Below are positions 1 through 9,754 of a stretch of 64,000 bases of DNA, piece by piece (the first letter of the stretch is position 1; each line of letters opens with the position of its first letter). The notes below the pieces were generated by a model. The model was not told where the DNA came from and made no database searches. It saw only the letters and a list, made by a program, of their open reading frames with translations. The stretch lies in the NCBI GenBank assembly GCA_023408815.1, contig JAEYJO010000057.1, positions 124,001 to 188,000 of the forward strand. The letters are read 5' to 3'. The translations under genes and the position numbers were made by a program. The DNA comes from Bacillota bacterium. Lineage in GTDB: Bacteria; Bacillota; Clostridia; Lachnospirales; Lachnospiraceae.

Positions 1-2856
1 TGGCGCATCCACCGAAAGAAGAGATTCCCAGGCGCCTGCCGTACCCGATTTCGCAGATAGAAGCGGCACATTTAAACAGTAGCTTTCTTTTATTGTATTA
101 CATTCTCTCAAACTGCCCGCATGAGGATACAAGGAGTAAGTAAAGAAATGCTCCTCCTGATCCGTAACCGGATTCGGCTCGATGCCCGACTTGATCAAAG
201 TCAGTGTCATAACGGAATCCTTCACCGAATGTCCGTACTTGCAATCGTTTAGTAAGCTGACGCCATAATGTCCTTCTGAAAAGTCCATCCATTTCTGCCC
301 GCATGACTCGAAGCGCGCCATATCCCAGCTAGTATTCGTGTGAACCTTTCTCGTAAGATTGCCGAACTGGATATCGAAGGACGCTTCATCCGTATGGATG
401 TCCACCGGAAAATGCACCTTCAGGAGATGCTGGTGTTCCTTCCAGTCCACGTATGTCTCAAAATCGATTCTCGGGCTGTCCGCATAGAAATAAATCTTCT
501 GATTTATCAAGGAATTGCTCACCTCGCGCTCTATGCTAAGAACCGCACAAACCGGTCCCTCCTCCAGCCATTCCAGCTTCGTAAGCGATTCTGCCTTCCA
601 GCTTTTCTCCGTATGGTAAATATCGATATCCCAGTTATCATAATAAATCGGCTTATCCTCATACATCTCGAAAAGATTGCCTCTTTCGCCCTCTTTCAAC
701 ACTTCCCTTTCGTTCTTTTTATCATAAATAGAAGTAAAGAGACCGTTTCCGTCAAGTTCTACCCTATAATAAGGCGTTTCCAGGCTTCCGCCCAATCGTT
801 TGAAAGGACTTTCCACAACTTCTCCATCCATCATTTCAAAGCTTTTGAAGCCTTTAGAGGGAATATCTGTAAGGAAAGCGACTGCTTCATTTTCCATGTT
901 CTGAATCGGATATACATGACCCTGTGCATCCTTTAATACGCCTTTACACTCCTTAGGAAGACGCACGATATCATTTCTGACAAAGCCGAGGGTATTGAGT
1001 ACGGTAACCGCTTTTCCTTCTCCGGCAAGCGCCTCCATTCTCTCTGTAAGCAGTTCATTTCCCGTCACTGCCAATTCCTCATACTCCTTCTTTGTCACTT
1101 CATATACTTCATGGATAGAGGAACCCGGAAGAATATCGTGGAATTGATTGAGAAGTATCGTCTTCCACATTTTATCGATTTCTTCTTTCGGATAAGCTAT
1201 GCCCTTCCAAGAGGCCATTAAGCTAAGCAACTCCAGATTCATCATCAAAAACTCGCTCTTTCTGTTAGCGCGCTTATTTCTTGCCATGGAGGTATAGGTC
1301 CCCCTATGATATTCGAAATACAGCTCACCCTCCCAGGTAGGAAGCCTCCGGTTATCCTTAACACGTTCAAACAGCTCCTCGAAATAAGTGCCGGAAAATT
1401 CCTGACGCACCTTAGGTATGCCTTTGATTCCCTTTTCCATTCTTTTGGAGGTTTCCAGCATTTCTCTCGTAGGACCGCCGCCCCCGTCCCCGTACCCGAA
1501 GGAAATTAAGATGTCGTTATTTATTTCCTTATTTTGGTATCTCTTCCAGCCACCCATAATTGCGTCAGGATGAAGCATTCCGTTATAAGTGGTAAAGAAG
1601 TCACCGCTGCTCTGACCTACGCCAAGCGTCGTTATCAAATGAGTAAATACGGACGTTCCATCGATGCCCTTCCAGTTAAACGTATCGTAAGGCATCTTAT
1701 CGATTTGATTCCATGCAAGCTTCGTGGTCATGAAATAGTCGATGCCGCTCTTTTTCATAATCTGAGGCAGAGCTCCCGAATAACCGAATACATCAGGAAG
1801 CCACAGGATTCTACAGTCCACACCAAACTCTTCTTTGAAGAATTTCTTTCCGTACAGGAACTGGCGTACCAGGGACTCACCTGAGGTTAAGTTGGTGTCC
1901 GCTTCCACCCACATACCGCCTTCCGGCTCCCAGCGGCCTTCCTTTACCCTTTCCTTTATCCTCGCATATAAATCAGGATAGCGCTCTTTTAAGAATTCAT
2001 AGAGCTGCGGCTGGCTGGACATGAACTTATAGTCAGGATATTCTTCCATCAGCTTCAATACAGTGGCAAAGCTTCTCCCTACCTTTTCTCTCGTCTGCTC
2101 TACGGTCCACCACCAGGCTACGTCGATATGAGTATGTCCGATACAGGTAGCAATCACCTCTTCGTATCCGCCCATATCTTCATACAATGCCTTTTCCAGA
2201 TAAGCATCAGCCTTTTTTATGCTTGTATAAAAGGCTTCTGAATAGGGGGTGCGAAGATCAAGAAGATTCACTGCTTCGTTAAGCACCGTCTCAATGTCCA
2301 TTCTCACCTTATCATCCTTCTCCATGCGACTGAATGCCTGGAGCGGAACGATCAAGTCATAATACAGCTTTTCTACTTCAAGATCCACCTGCTGCATCTC
2401 CATAATCATATCGAACTCCGCATGCAAGGTTCCTGTATACGCCTGGATGTCGAGTTTCCATTTCTCACCCGCTTTAGCGCTTGCGGCAAGAGAAACAGTG
2501 CGGTGGTTCATATCTAAACCTTGTGTCTCTTTTCCATCTACGAATAATAAAAACTGAGGATTCTTCCCGTCGTCCCATTCCTCGATCTGGGTCTTTACAT
2601 GAAGTCGAAGCGCTTTTTCATTCCATTCTCCGGGAACGGTATAATCTGCCTTAAACCAGTAGTGCCCGTCAGGGCCGTACCATTTCATCGTCTTAGGGCA
2701 GAATTCCTCCCAGGGAGCTTCGCTTTTCTCTGCCTCGGACGGATAGAAATATCTGCCCTTTTTATAACTGATGTTTTCTATGGGAGAAGCCTTTACAATC
2801 GTAAGCCTCTTCAATTCATCACAGATTACCTGTATTCTTTTATCGATAAACCACAT
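1..2856 (-). CDS. Alpha-mannosidase, GH38 (3' end off window)
   Basis: Retaining alpha-mannosidase that would remove alpha-linked mannose from N-glycan-type oligosaccharides, probably in the cytoplasm because no signal peptide is seen. About 950 residues are in the window and the frame runs off the left edge. The translation carries the GH38 metal motif GHTHIDVAWWW near residue 239 and the nucleophile segment WLPDVFGYSGALPQ near residue 355, followed by the beta-sandwich part. The ATG at 2856 has AGGAGG nine bases upstream and overlaps the end of the upstream GH20 gene by 17 bases, so translation is probably coupled. It is the last visible gene of the glycan-use operon. The family call is firm; the exact glycan substrate is inferred. 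Confidence 0.9.
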   Translation of the reverse strand, partial: MWFIDKRIQVICDELKRLTIVKASPIENISYKKGRYFYPSEAEKSEAPWEEFCPKTMKWYGPDGHYWFKADYTVPGEWNEKALRLHVKTQIEEWDDGKNPQFLLFVDGKETQGLDMNHRTVSLAASAKAGEKWKLDIQAYTGTLHAEFDMIMEMQQVDLEVEKLYYDLIVPLQAFSRMEKDDKVRMDIETVLNEAVNLLDLRTPYSEAFYTSIKKADAYLEKALYEDMGGYEEVIATCIGHTHIDVAWWWTVEQTREKVGRSFATVLKLMEEYPDYKFMSSQPQLYEFLKERYPDLYARIKERVKEGRWEPEGGMWVEADTNLTSGESLVRQFLYGKKFFKEEFGVDCRILWLPDVFGYSGALPQIMKKSGIDYFMTTKLAWNQIDKMPYDTFNWKGIDGTSVFTHLITTLGVGQSSGDFFTTYNGMLHPDAIMGGWKRYQNKEINNDILISFGYGDGGGGPTREMLETSKRMEKGIKGIPKVRQEFSGTYFEELFERVKDNRRLPTWEGELYFEYHRGTYTSMARNKRANRKSEFLMMNLELLSLMASWKGIAYPKEEIDKMWKTILLNQFHDILPGSSIHEVYEVTKKEYEELAVTGNELLTERMEALAGEGKAVTVLNTLGFVRNDIVRLPKECKGVLKDAQGHVYPIQNMENEAVAFLTDIPSKGFKSFEMMDGEVVESPFKRLGGSLETPYYRVELDGNGLFTSIYDKKNEREVLKEGERGNLFEMYEDKPIYYDNWDIDIYHTEKSWKAESLTKLEWLEEGPVCAVLSIEREVSNSLINQKIYFYADSPRIDFETYVDWKEHQHLLKVHFPVDIHTDEASFDIQFGNLTRKVHTNTSWDMARFESCGQKWMDFSEGHYGVSLLNDCKYGHSVKDSVMTLTLIKSGIEPNPVTDQEEHFFTYSLYPHAGSLRECNTIKESYCLNVPLLSAKSGTAGAWESLLSVDAP

Positions 2857-4720
2857 ATGACTCTTCCTCCTGCAATCCTTTCAAATCCCTTAAATAATCA
2901 GCATACCAGAAAATCACCTCTCCAATCCGATAAAGTTCCGATTCCCTGCTTACCGTGTGCCACAAAAGCTTATATTTATAATACCACTTTTCCAGTTCCT
3001 CCGCAGCCTGAAATACATCTTCTGTAACACGGCTTTCCGTTTCGGCGTTCACAACGATTCCCCCGATGCGGTTAAACAGCTTCATTCCTTCTGCCGCCAG
3101 TAAATAGGGATAAATTTTCTTTCGCATTGTGCTGTCTATGAATTTCGTGCATCCCGTAAGTTCCTGTACACAGACGTCGATTTCCCGATTTCTCTCCGGT
3201 ATGATTTTTACCCGTTCTGCAGCTTCTGCAATAACTTCTTTCTTCCTGGAGACATCCGTTTTAGATCCTTTTTCTTTCCAGTAAACAGCGTTTCTCCAGC
3301 CAAAACATTCCTGCTCCCCCAGCCTTCCTGCTATTTTTAACAAAGTGCCGGAGGAATCTCCATATTCCAGGGAAGAAATGGCCTCATTCATCTCCTCGTA
3401 AGAAGGAAGGCCGCCGTTCCACGAAGCTGCCGCACCGTAGATAAGCCCCGGAATGCTGAATGCCGGATGATTGATATGACCGAAATCTCCCCAATCCGTA
3501 TTGAGCATCCCTTCGGCTTTATATTTCTTTCCATATTCACACATCCTGGAAATGTTTTCGTAGGAGTTCCTTTGCAGGTTCAAAAGCTGGTTCCATCCCG
3601 CTACACCGGGACATACGTATTGTTTCACTTCGTTTTCCGCATAAATGCGGGTAGAATCCTCTGTCTGATTATATGCATAGCCCCAGTTCAGGCATACCGT
3701 CCCCTCCGGCAGCCGTTTCGCATATTCGGGGAAATCCAGCATGACATCACCCCAAAGCATAGGAATGCGATCGTTTTCGGCAAGAAATCCGCACAATTTC
3801 TCCACATATTCCATGTAAAGAGCAGCAACACCCTCCTGTGAGGCCCTTTCCTTATTTCTTCCTTTTCCCAAATCGAAGGTTTCATCCGCACAGATATTGA
3901 ATTTCCCCGAGGAAAATAACGGCATATACTCAGCAAGCATTTGCCTGACCAGAGAAAAACTCTCCTCGTTAGAGACATCTATGGTATGATGGGCCATTCT
4001 GTCTATAAAGCTAAAGGGTTTTACTCCCGCATCTGTCAGCTCACAAAGATGTCTGTATTTTTTTGTATTCAAAAGCTTATACAAATGTCCAAAGGTAGAA
4101 AGGGAGGGAATCAATTCAATCCCCCTCATCATACAATAGGCATCAAGCTCCATGATCTCCTGCGCACACAGGGGCGTATCATCCCTCCACATCTCACTGA
4201 ATTCCGAGAAAAGAAAGCTGTGCTCTATATAGAGCTGCATCTGATTCATCTTATAAAAGCTCAGCGTATCCGCCAAATTCTTCAACCATTCAAGCGTCGG
4301 CACTCTGCCCCTCGTCACATCGTAAAAAAAGCCTCTGCTAGGAAGAGACGGATAATCCTCCATGCAAAGGCAGGGAATACGGGCTCCTTCCTGACGAAGA
4401 ATCTGCCGAAACGTCTGGACTCCATGCAGAAGTCCTTTTTCATCTCCGCCTTGTATATAAATGCCTTCTTCACTGACATGAAACAGGTAATGCTCACTTC
4501 CAAGCGTTTCCCTTACGCTGAGATTTATCGTTCCTTCTTTCGACCCTTTTACTATCCCATAGGAGAAATCCATCCCGCCTGCAATATCTTCCTGGAGCAG
4601 CTTCGCAAAGCCATAAACCCTTTGCGGGCAGGAAGGCCCTATCTTTATGGTTCCGCAGTAAGGCAGATAACAGAACCCTTCTTTTATTGTCAATGCCTTT
4701 GGTTCAGGAATCAGATACAT
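2840..4720 (-). CDS. Beta-N-acetylhexosaminidase, GH20
   Basis: Exo-hexosaminidase that would release terminal GlcNAc or GalNAc, acting before or with the GH38 mannosidase it overlaps. An N-terminal GH20b-like domain (residues 1-115) precedes the TIM barrel. The catalytic Asp-Glu pair is in NICADETFDLG near residues 276-278, and the start of the barrel reads PSRGFFYDVTRG. No signal peptide is visible, so a cytoplasmic location is inferred. The ATG at 4720 was chosen because GAGGTG lies four bases before it; an in-frame ATG at 4732 has no ribosome-binding site and sits on the terminator's T tract. About 626 residues. The substrate is not proven; a broader GH20-type specificity is possible. Confidence 0.88.
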   Translation of the reverse strand: MYLIPEPKALTIKEGFCYLPYCGTIKIGPSCPQRVYGFAKLLQEDIAGGMDFSYGIVKGSKEGTINLSVRETLGSEHYLFHVSEEGIYIQGGDEKGLLHGVQTFRQILRQEGARIPCLCMEDYPSLPSRGFFYDVTRGRVPTLEWLKNLADTLSFYKMNQMQLYIEHSFLFSEFSEMWRDDTPLCAQEIMELDAYCMMRGIELIPSLSTFGHLYKLLNTKKYRHLCELTDAGVKPFSFIDRMAHHTIDVSNEESFSLVRQMLAEYMPLFSSGKFNICADETFDLGKGRNKERASQEGVAALYMEYVEKLCGFLAENDRIPMLWGDVMLDFPEYAKRLPEGTVCLNWGYAYNQTEDSTRIYAENEVKQYVCPGVAGWNQLLNLQRNSYENISRMCEYGKKYKAEGMLNTDWGDFGHINHPAFSIPGLIYGAAASWNGGLPSYEEMNEAISSLEYGDSSGTLLKIAGRLGEQECFGWRNAVYWKEKGSKTDVSRKKEVIAEAAERVKIIPERNREIDVCVQELTGCTKFIDSTMRKKIYPYLLAAEGMKLFNRIGGIVVNAETESRVTEDVFQAAEELEKWYYKYKLLWHTVSRESELYRIGEVIFWYADYLRDLKGLQEEESYVVYR

Positions 4721-4736
4721 CTCACACCTCATACTT

Positions 4737-4780
4737 TTTAAAAAGGAGCATTCTCCTAATGCTATTGAAAATGCTCCTTT
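4737..4780 (-). terminator. Intercistronic terminator after the solute-binding protein
   Basis: On the minus strand an 11-bp perfect stem (AAAGGAGCATT with AATGCTCCTTT) closes a 17-base loop and is followed by five T residues. It lies between the solute-binding protein gene and GH20. A leaky terminator here would give more binding protein than enzyme, a common arrangement in ABC sugar operons. That role is inferred. Confidence 0.75.
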
Positions 4781-4828
4781 GTTAACATAAGAGCAATCCG
4801 TAAAGCTTGTTGCTCATTATTTTATATT

Positions 4829-6328
4829 TTACTCCGCGGCATCAACCTGCTTCTGCGCTTCTGCACGGATGGTTTCCCAGCCTGCTGCATCCAGTTCACC
4901 CTTAATTACTTCAATCAATTCTCTCGGGTCTCTGGCTCCGGTCCAGAATTCAGATTTGTATTTCTCATATACCGCACGGCAGCTTGCCAGCTCGGTCTCT
5001 ATACTGCTTGTATCCATATCGAAGCCCAGCATAACGGAAGGTTCCGCGTTTGCGTTCAGTTCTTTTACTTCATCCCACTGATTTACTTCTGTCTCTGCAA
5101 GCTGGGAAACGTTGAAGAAAGTTCCCTGCGTATATCCAGCCATACTCCAGTCGGAGTTCAATTTCTCAATTTTGCCGTCGTCCGTATAGTTGAAGTTCTC
5201 GCCTTCTACGCCGTAATATAACCAGTCACGTACTTTGGAGTCGGTATTTACAAGCTGTAAAAGCTCAAGCGCTTTATCCGGATGCTCACATCCCGAGTAA
5301 ATAGCATTCAGGGAGCCACGTACTGAGGTGTTGGATACTACCGTATCGCCGTACTGTACCGCTACACAGTCTTCAATTCCGTTGTTCGGTCCCCATGTGG
5401 AAGCTGCCGCTCCACTCCAGCCCTGTGCCGTGAAGAACGTTCTATATTTATTCGCATCGTCCGCTGTAGGAGCGTCACCATTAATAATTCCTTCCTTATA
5501 CATCTGGTGCACGATATCGAGATTTTTCAGAATATCCTCATCCTCCAACGGATTTACAACAGTCTTCGTATCGTCATTGTATTTGACACCGAGAGCAGAG
5601 AGACCTGCTCCCAATTGATCGAAATAAGCCGTTACAAGGAAATCGGCTCCTGATTTCGACATATAGTAGGGCTCAGTTCCTTCGCCGTCTTTAATGATTT
5701 TAAGCGCATCATATAAGCCCGTGAAATCATTTACTGTATTGATATCGATATTGTATTTATCCGCCACTGCTTTATCCCAGATAAAATATTCGGTTACAGA
5801 GCTGTCTTTGTAGGTAGGTACTCCGTAAACTTTTCCGTTGATAGAAGCCGCCTGCCAATAATCCTCTGGAATCATTGAATACAAATCCGGTGCAGAGGTC
5901 TTTAAAAGGTCGGTCATATCGAGGAATGCTCCTGTCGCCACTTCCGAATTATATCTCGCCTGGTCTGTAAAAAGAATGTCGAACGCCTCTCCCGAGTTAA
6001 CGATTACACTGCGGCGGTTATCCCAGTCGCCCCAAGGTACGATTTCCATATCCACATTCACTCCGATTTTTTCCTCTAAATAAGGATTGATCTGAGCCAG
6101 CCATGCGTCGTAGTTCGTAGGCATTCCGTTTCCTACCTGAATCCATTTTAACGTAACTACCTCACCGCTATTGCTGCTTTCCTCACCCGCTGCAGGCGCT
6201 TCAGTAGTTTCCTTGCCTGCCGTCTCATTGCCCGTGCCAGTCTGTGCTCCGCCATCGTTTCCGCATCCTGCAAGAAGGCCGATTCCCATGACACATGCCA
6301 TTGCCATTGCTACTAATCTCTTTTTCAT
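4829..6328 (-). CDS. ABC sugar transporter solute-binding lipoprotein
   Basis: Extracellular solute-binding protein of the family 1/LplA type, tethered to the membrane, that captures an oligosaccharide for the two permeases encoded upstream. The N-terminus is a classic lipoprotein signal: positive start MKKR, hydrophobic core and lipobox LLAGC with Cys22. A Glu/Ser/Thr/Gly-rich linker follows to about residue 55. Length is 499 residues, long for simple sugar binders but usual for the LplA/YtcQ group that binds larger glycans. AAAGGAGAGG precedes the ATG. It sits 103 bases after permease 2 and is followed by a terminator. The association with N-glycan-like ligands comes from the GH20/GH38 neighbours. 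Confidence 0.9.
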   Translation of the reverse strand: MKKRLVAMAMACVMGIGLLAGCGNDGGAQTGTGNETAGKETTEAPAAGEESSNSGEVVTLKWIQVGNGMPTNYDAWLAQINPYLEEKIGVNVDMEIVPWGDWDNRRSVIVNSGEAFDILFTDQARYNSEVATGAFLDMTDLLKTSAPDLYSMIPEDYWQAASINGKVYGVPTYKDSSVTEYFIWDKAVADKYNIDINTVNDFTGLYDALKIIKDGEGTEPYYMSKSGADFLVTAYFDQLGAGLSALGVKYNDDTKTVVNPLEDEDILKNLDIVHQMYKEGIINGDAPTADDANKYRTFFTAQGWSGAAASTWGPNNGIEDCVAVQYGDTVVSNTSVRGSLNAIYSGCEHPDKALELLQLVNTDSKVRDWLYYGVEGENFNYTDDGKIEKLNSDWSMAGYTQGTFFNVSQLAETEVNQWDEVKELNANAEPSVMLGFDMDTSSIETELASCRAVYEKYKSEFWTGARDPRELIEVIKGELDAAGWETIRAEAQKQVDAAE

Positions 6329-6431
6329 ACAACCTCTCCTTTTCTTTTACTTTTATATCATTTAAAAGTGTTTCTTTCAGGAATACTTTTGCTCCCTGAA
6401 AATAAAACGCAAGCGTTTTCAAAATTTTCCA

Positions 6432-7358
6432 TCAGCCCTTTACCGCTCCTACTGTCAGTCCGGATATAAAATATTTCTGGAAGAACGGATAGGTACATGC
6501 GATAGGAACGATGATGATGATCGCCATTGCCATTCTCGCGCCTTCCTTAGGCATAGAATTCATATATTGCTGCATCGTGACTCCCAGAGTCGGATTATTC
6601 GCCATCATTTGAATGTTCCTCTGCACATGATCTAAAAGGGCCTGCAGGGAAAACAGCTTCGTATTCGTAATATACAGAGAAGACTGGAACCAGTCATTCC
6701 AATATCCAAAAGTCAAAAACAGCGCTATAGTGGCTATTAAAGGCTTAGACAGCGGTATGGCTATTTTACCGAAAATAGTAAGCTGGGATGCACCGTCAAT
6801 TTGTGCCGATTCAATTACCGAGTCGGGAATATTCGTCTTAAAAAAAGTCTTACATATAATTACATTAAAAGAAGAGACACACAGCGGAAGGATCAAAGCC
6901 CATATAGAATCCTTCAGGTGCATGAATTGCGTATTTACCACATAAGAGGAAATCATACCTCCGTTAAAAATCATGGGGATAAACACTATCATCGTGCAGA
7001 AACCCTTCAGCTTATAATCGCTCCTCGAAAGCACATACCCCATCAATGTAGTAAGCGCTACGCCAAGCACCGTACCCACTACCGTAACGAGAATGGAGAT
7101 GCCAAGAGCATGGATTATCATCTCTCCTTCCCTGAATAAAAACAGGTAGGAGTCAACAGAAAAAGCCTCCGGTATAAAACGGTATCCGTTCATCTTAATA
7201 GACTGCTCGGATGAAATGGATATGATAAATATGAATACCACAGGTATAATGCACATCAAGGCAACAATCATAAAAATAATGTTGAAAAATGCATTTGTTT
7301 TTCCTGCAATCATGTTCAGCCTGGAGGCTGAATTTTCCGCCTCTTTATTTTTTCCCAT
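6432..7358 (-). CDS. ABC carbohydrate permease, YtcP/LplC type
   Basis: Inner-membrane permease of the CUT1 (MalG-like) class with about six membrane spans, pairing with the preceding permease. The EAA-type cytoplasmic loop that docks the ATPase is visible as SAQIDGASQLTIFGKIAIPL. The start at 7358 was chosen because GGAGG lies eight bases upstream; an in-frame ATG at 7400 would overlap permease 1 and lacks a good site. This gives 308 residues. The C-terminus FISGLTVGAVKG is typical of the family. No ATPase gene is in the operon, so a shared MsmX-type ATPase encoded elsewhere is expected. Confidence 0.9.
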   Translation of the reverse strand: MGKNKEAENSASRLNMIAGKTNAFFNIIFMIVALMCIIPVVFIFIISISSEQSIKMNGYRFIPEAFSVDSYLFLFREGEMIIHALGISILVTVVGTVLGVALTTLMGYVLSRSDYKLKGFCTMIVFIPMIFNGGMISSYVVNTQFMHLKDSIWALILPLCVSSFNVIICKTFFKTNIPDSVIESAQIDGASQLTIFGKIAIPLSKPLIATIALFLTFGYWNDWFQSSLYITNTKLFSLQALLDHVQRNIQMMANNPTLGVTMQQYMNSMPKEGARMAMAIIIIVPIACTYPFFQKYFISGLTVGAVKG

Positions 7359-7374
7359 ATTCCATTCCTCCTTT

Positions 7375-8334
7375 CTATATGATAGCGCTGTCTTCATCAA
7401 ATTTTTTCACAATAGCATTGGCTACAAGAATGGTAATGCAGCATGCCACCGACTGGAAGAAGGTAGCCGCCGAGGTCATTCCAATTGGAGTTGCCGACTG
7501 GAGCGCGTTAAATACATAAGTATCGATAGTCGCTGTCGCGTTAAATATGGAACCGCTGGCTCCTTGTGAAAGCTGGTAGAACAATCCGAAATCCGAATAA
7601 AATATCTTTCCAACATTCAGGATAAACATCATAATAATGACGTTTTTAAGGCAAGGAAGTGTAATATACCATACCTGCTGGCGTTTGTTGGCCCCGTCTA
7701 CCACCGCAGCTTCATACAAGGTGGTGTCGATTCCTGTAATACTGGATAAGTAAATGATCATGTTGTATCCGGTAGACTTCCACAGATACATAAAAATAAG
7801 TATAAATGGCCATACCCCCGCTTTCATGTACCATTGAATGGGTGTATTTCCCGCATCCCTGATCATTCCGTTAACGAGCCCGTTGCTCTGATTCAAAAAG
7901 GCATCCAGAAAATATGCTACAACGACCCATGACATGAAGTAGGGGAAAAACATCAATGTCTGATAGACTTTTGACTTCCTCTTACTGTGCAGCAGGCTGA
8001 TCATAATCGCCATACCTACGGAAAGTACCATCCCCAAAACGATAAATGTCAAATTATATAAAATAGTATTGCGCAGTATGATGTACAGGTCGTTCGATTT
8101 AATTAAAAACTCAAAGTTCTTGAAGCCTGCCCATTCGCTGTGGATCACATTATAAATGAAGCTCTTTCCGCCCGTAATTTTATAATTCTTAAACGCAATG
8201 ACCAACCCGAACATCGGCAGGAAACAAAAAAGTATATACCATACCGTGGTGGGAAGCGCCAATATCGAAAGCTCGGTATCATTTTTTGTCCAATGTCGCT
8301 TTTTCCGTTTCGTCCGAACACTTTCACTTCTCAA
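7375..8334 (-). CDS. ABC carbohydrate permease, LplB type
   Basis: Inner-membrane permease of the CUT1 (MalF-like) class, 319 residues, with a basic cytoplasmic N-terminus (RTKRKKRHW) and about six membrane spans. The EAA loop is clear (YEAAVVDGANKRQQVWYITL). Translation most likely starts at TTG 8334, which has AGGAGG nine bases upstream. It begins 40 bases after the LacI-type regulator and ends 16 bases before permease 2, so all four genes are probably co-transcribed. Confidence 0.9.
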   Translation of the reverse strand: MRSESVRTKRKKRHWTKNDTELSILALPTTVWYILFCFLPMFGLVIAFKNYKITGGKSFIYNVIHSEWAGFKNFEFLIKSNDLYIILRNTILYNLTFIVLGMVLSVGMAIMISLLHSKRKSKVYQTLMFFPYFMSWVVVAYFLDAFLNQSNGLVNGMIRDAGNTPIQWYMKAGVWPFILIFMYLWKSTGYNMIIYLSSITGIDTTLYEAAVVDGANKRQQVWYITLPCLKNVIIMMFILNVGKIFYSDFGLFYQLSQGASGSIFNATATIDTYVFNALQSATPIGMTSAATFFQSVACCITILVANAIVKKFDEDSAII

Positions 8335-8374
8335 TTGCTTTCTCCTCCTTTGCCTTTATGCGGCTGCCGCATCT

Positions 8375-9385
8375 TCATTTATTTAAATCTCTGACAGAGT
8401 TTCTGAAAATATTTTTGCCTACCACGCGGTAGACCTCTCCGCCCTTCTTACTAGGAGCATCCATGTGCCTGATGATTCTCTTCGATACTACCTTGCCAAT
8501 CTCCTCCATATTAACGGCCACTGTCGTAAGCTGAGGCTCACATAGCTCCGCATAAATATCGTTGTCAAAACCAACAATAGATATGTCATCCGGAATGCGA
8601 AGATTCCTTTCCTTCAAAACCCTTACCAGACGAAATGCCGCTTCGTCACAGTTGCACAAAAAAGCACTGGGAAGTGTATCCGGGAGCTTAAGATCTATCG
8701 ACTCTCCCTCTATCGTTCTATCCGGTATCAGCCACTGCGGATCAGGCTCTACTCTCTGTTCCATAAGAGCCCGCATATATCCGAGGTAACGGTCCGTAAT
8801 ACTGGTGGTGGCTCCCACCGTACCTACGAATCCGATATCTTTATGTCCCATCTGCATAAGGTATTCCGTCATCTCATAGGTGCTGTAAATATTCTCGGTC
8901 ACTACGGAATCAGACTTATGTGTCTCATCGTATACGTCCACATAGACCTTCGGCAGCTCGATGGAGTCCACCTTATCTCTGACTACATGATCCAGAATCC
9001 CCAATAGGATGAGGCCGTCAAACATTCCCTTTTTCTCGATCGTCTCTAAATCTCCCATAAGACTGTTTCTGTTAGGAGTAATCATAACGCTGGTACAAGA
9101 TGCCTTTCTCAGCTCACTAATGATTCTCTCATACATCCCTATATAAAATTTCCCGCTGTCCGACACGGAGGTGAACCGGTCACTCATGATGACCCCGACC
9201 TTTCTCGTCTTCCGCTGTCCGTAGTCGGGAAGGATATAGCCATATTGTTCCGCCACCTGAAATATTTTATCCTTCAGTTCATCGCTTACGCCGTCTTTCC
9301 CGTTCAGAGCCTTGGAAACTGTTACCTTGCTGATTCCCAACTCATCCGCTATGTTCTGCATGGATATTGATTTTTGAGCTGCCAT
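8375..9385 (-). CDS. LacI-family transcriptional regulator
   Basis: Sugar-responsive repressor expected to control the downstream transporter and glycosidase genes. The N-terminal helix-turn-helix (residues about 8-30: MQNIADELGISKVTVSKALN) contains the LacI signature, and a periplasmic-binding-protein-like effector domain follows (GFDNDIYAELCEPQLTTV near the C-terminus). The ATG at 9385 has AGGAG seven bases upstream; an upstream in-frame ATG at 9409 has no site, so 336 residues are favoured. As first gene of the operon it is likely autoregulated. The ligand is unknown. Confidence 0.92.
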   Translation of the reverse strand: MAAQKSISMQNIADELGISKVTVSKALNGKDGVSDELKDKIFQVAEQYGYILPDYGQRKTRKVGVIMSDRFTSVSDSGKFYIGMYERIISELRKASCTSVMITPNRNSLMGDLETIEKKGMFDGLILLGILDHVVRDKVDSIELPKVYVDVYDETHKSDSVVTENIYSTYEMTEYLMQMGHKDIGFVGTVGATTSITDRYLGYMRALMEQRVEPDPQWLIPDRTIEGESIDLKLPDTLPSAFLCNCDEAAFRLVRVLKERNLRIPDDISIVGFDNDIYAELCEPQLTTVAVNMEEIGKVVSKRIIRHMDAPSKKGGEVYRVVGKNIFRNSVRDLNK

Positions 9386-9424
9386 ATCCGCTCTCCTTTT
9401 CAAAATCATTTGTTAGCTTACATT

Positions 9425-9443
9425 TGTTATATTTAACTTAACA
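9425..9443 (-). promoter_or_regulatory. Possible LacI operator upstream of the glycan operon
   Basis: A 19-base imperfect inverted repeat, TGTTAAGTT-A-AATATAACA on the minus strand (7 of 9 arm positions pair), lies 40 bases before the LacI start. LacI-family operators often have TGTTA/TAACA outer arms, but the usual central CG is absent. The assignment is a guess from position and symmetry. Confidence 0.25.
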
Positions 9444-9684
9444 TATTTTTTACTTTTTAGCAATAGCAAGTTAGCAATTTGTATACTTTTTATTTTTATA
9501 CTTTTGTTTTCTATCCATATCATCTAATTATCGTCGATTTTTGAACATGCAAAAATTAATATTTTTGATTTATTTTACTCTTTTTGTTATTCTTTCTTTT
9601 TCATGTTTTTATTTTATATTTTTTGTTACCTAACATTTTATTATATAAATCAATTTCTTTCGACTTTACACTTTCCTATTACAT
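9444..9684. other. AT-rich intergenic region before the LacI operon
   Basis: Together with the operator candidate and the terminator, this makes a gene-free gap of about 370 bases. It is strongly A+T-rich, with several weak promoter-like boxes on the minus strand and no convincing -35/-10 pair. No ORF, tRNA or repeat was recognised. The promoter of the glycan operon must lie here. Confidence 0.5.
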
Positions 9685-9726
9685 AAAAAAACACCGAAAA
9701 CCTTAAAGTTCTTAAGATTTCCAGTG
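9685..9726 (-). terminator. Terminator of the hydrolase-LytTR-DUF3021 operon
   Basis: A long hairpin on the minus strand (outer arms CACTGGAAA and TTTTCGGTG, inner arms CTTAA and TTAAG, five-base loop) is followed directly by seven T residues. It begins about 30 bases after the DUF3021 stop codon. Confidence 0.85.
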
Positions 9727-9754
9727 CGTTATAATTTCCTCTATTACGTCATCA

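Noticed and set aside
340..936. Plus-strand frame of 198 codons
   Set aside because: Antisense to the GH38 mannosidase, whose catalytic motifs and domain order are clear.
3941..4741. Plus-strand frame of 266 codons
   Set aside because: It lies antisense to the GH20 gene, has no ribosome site and shows no protein-like composition.
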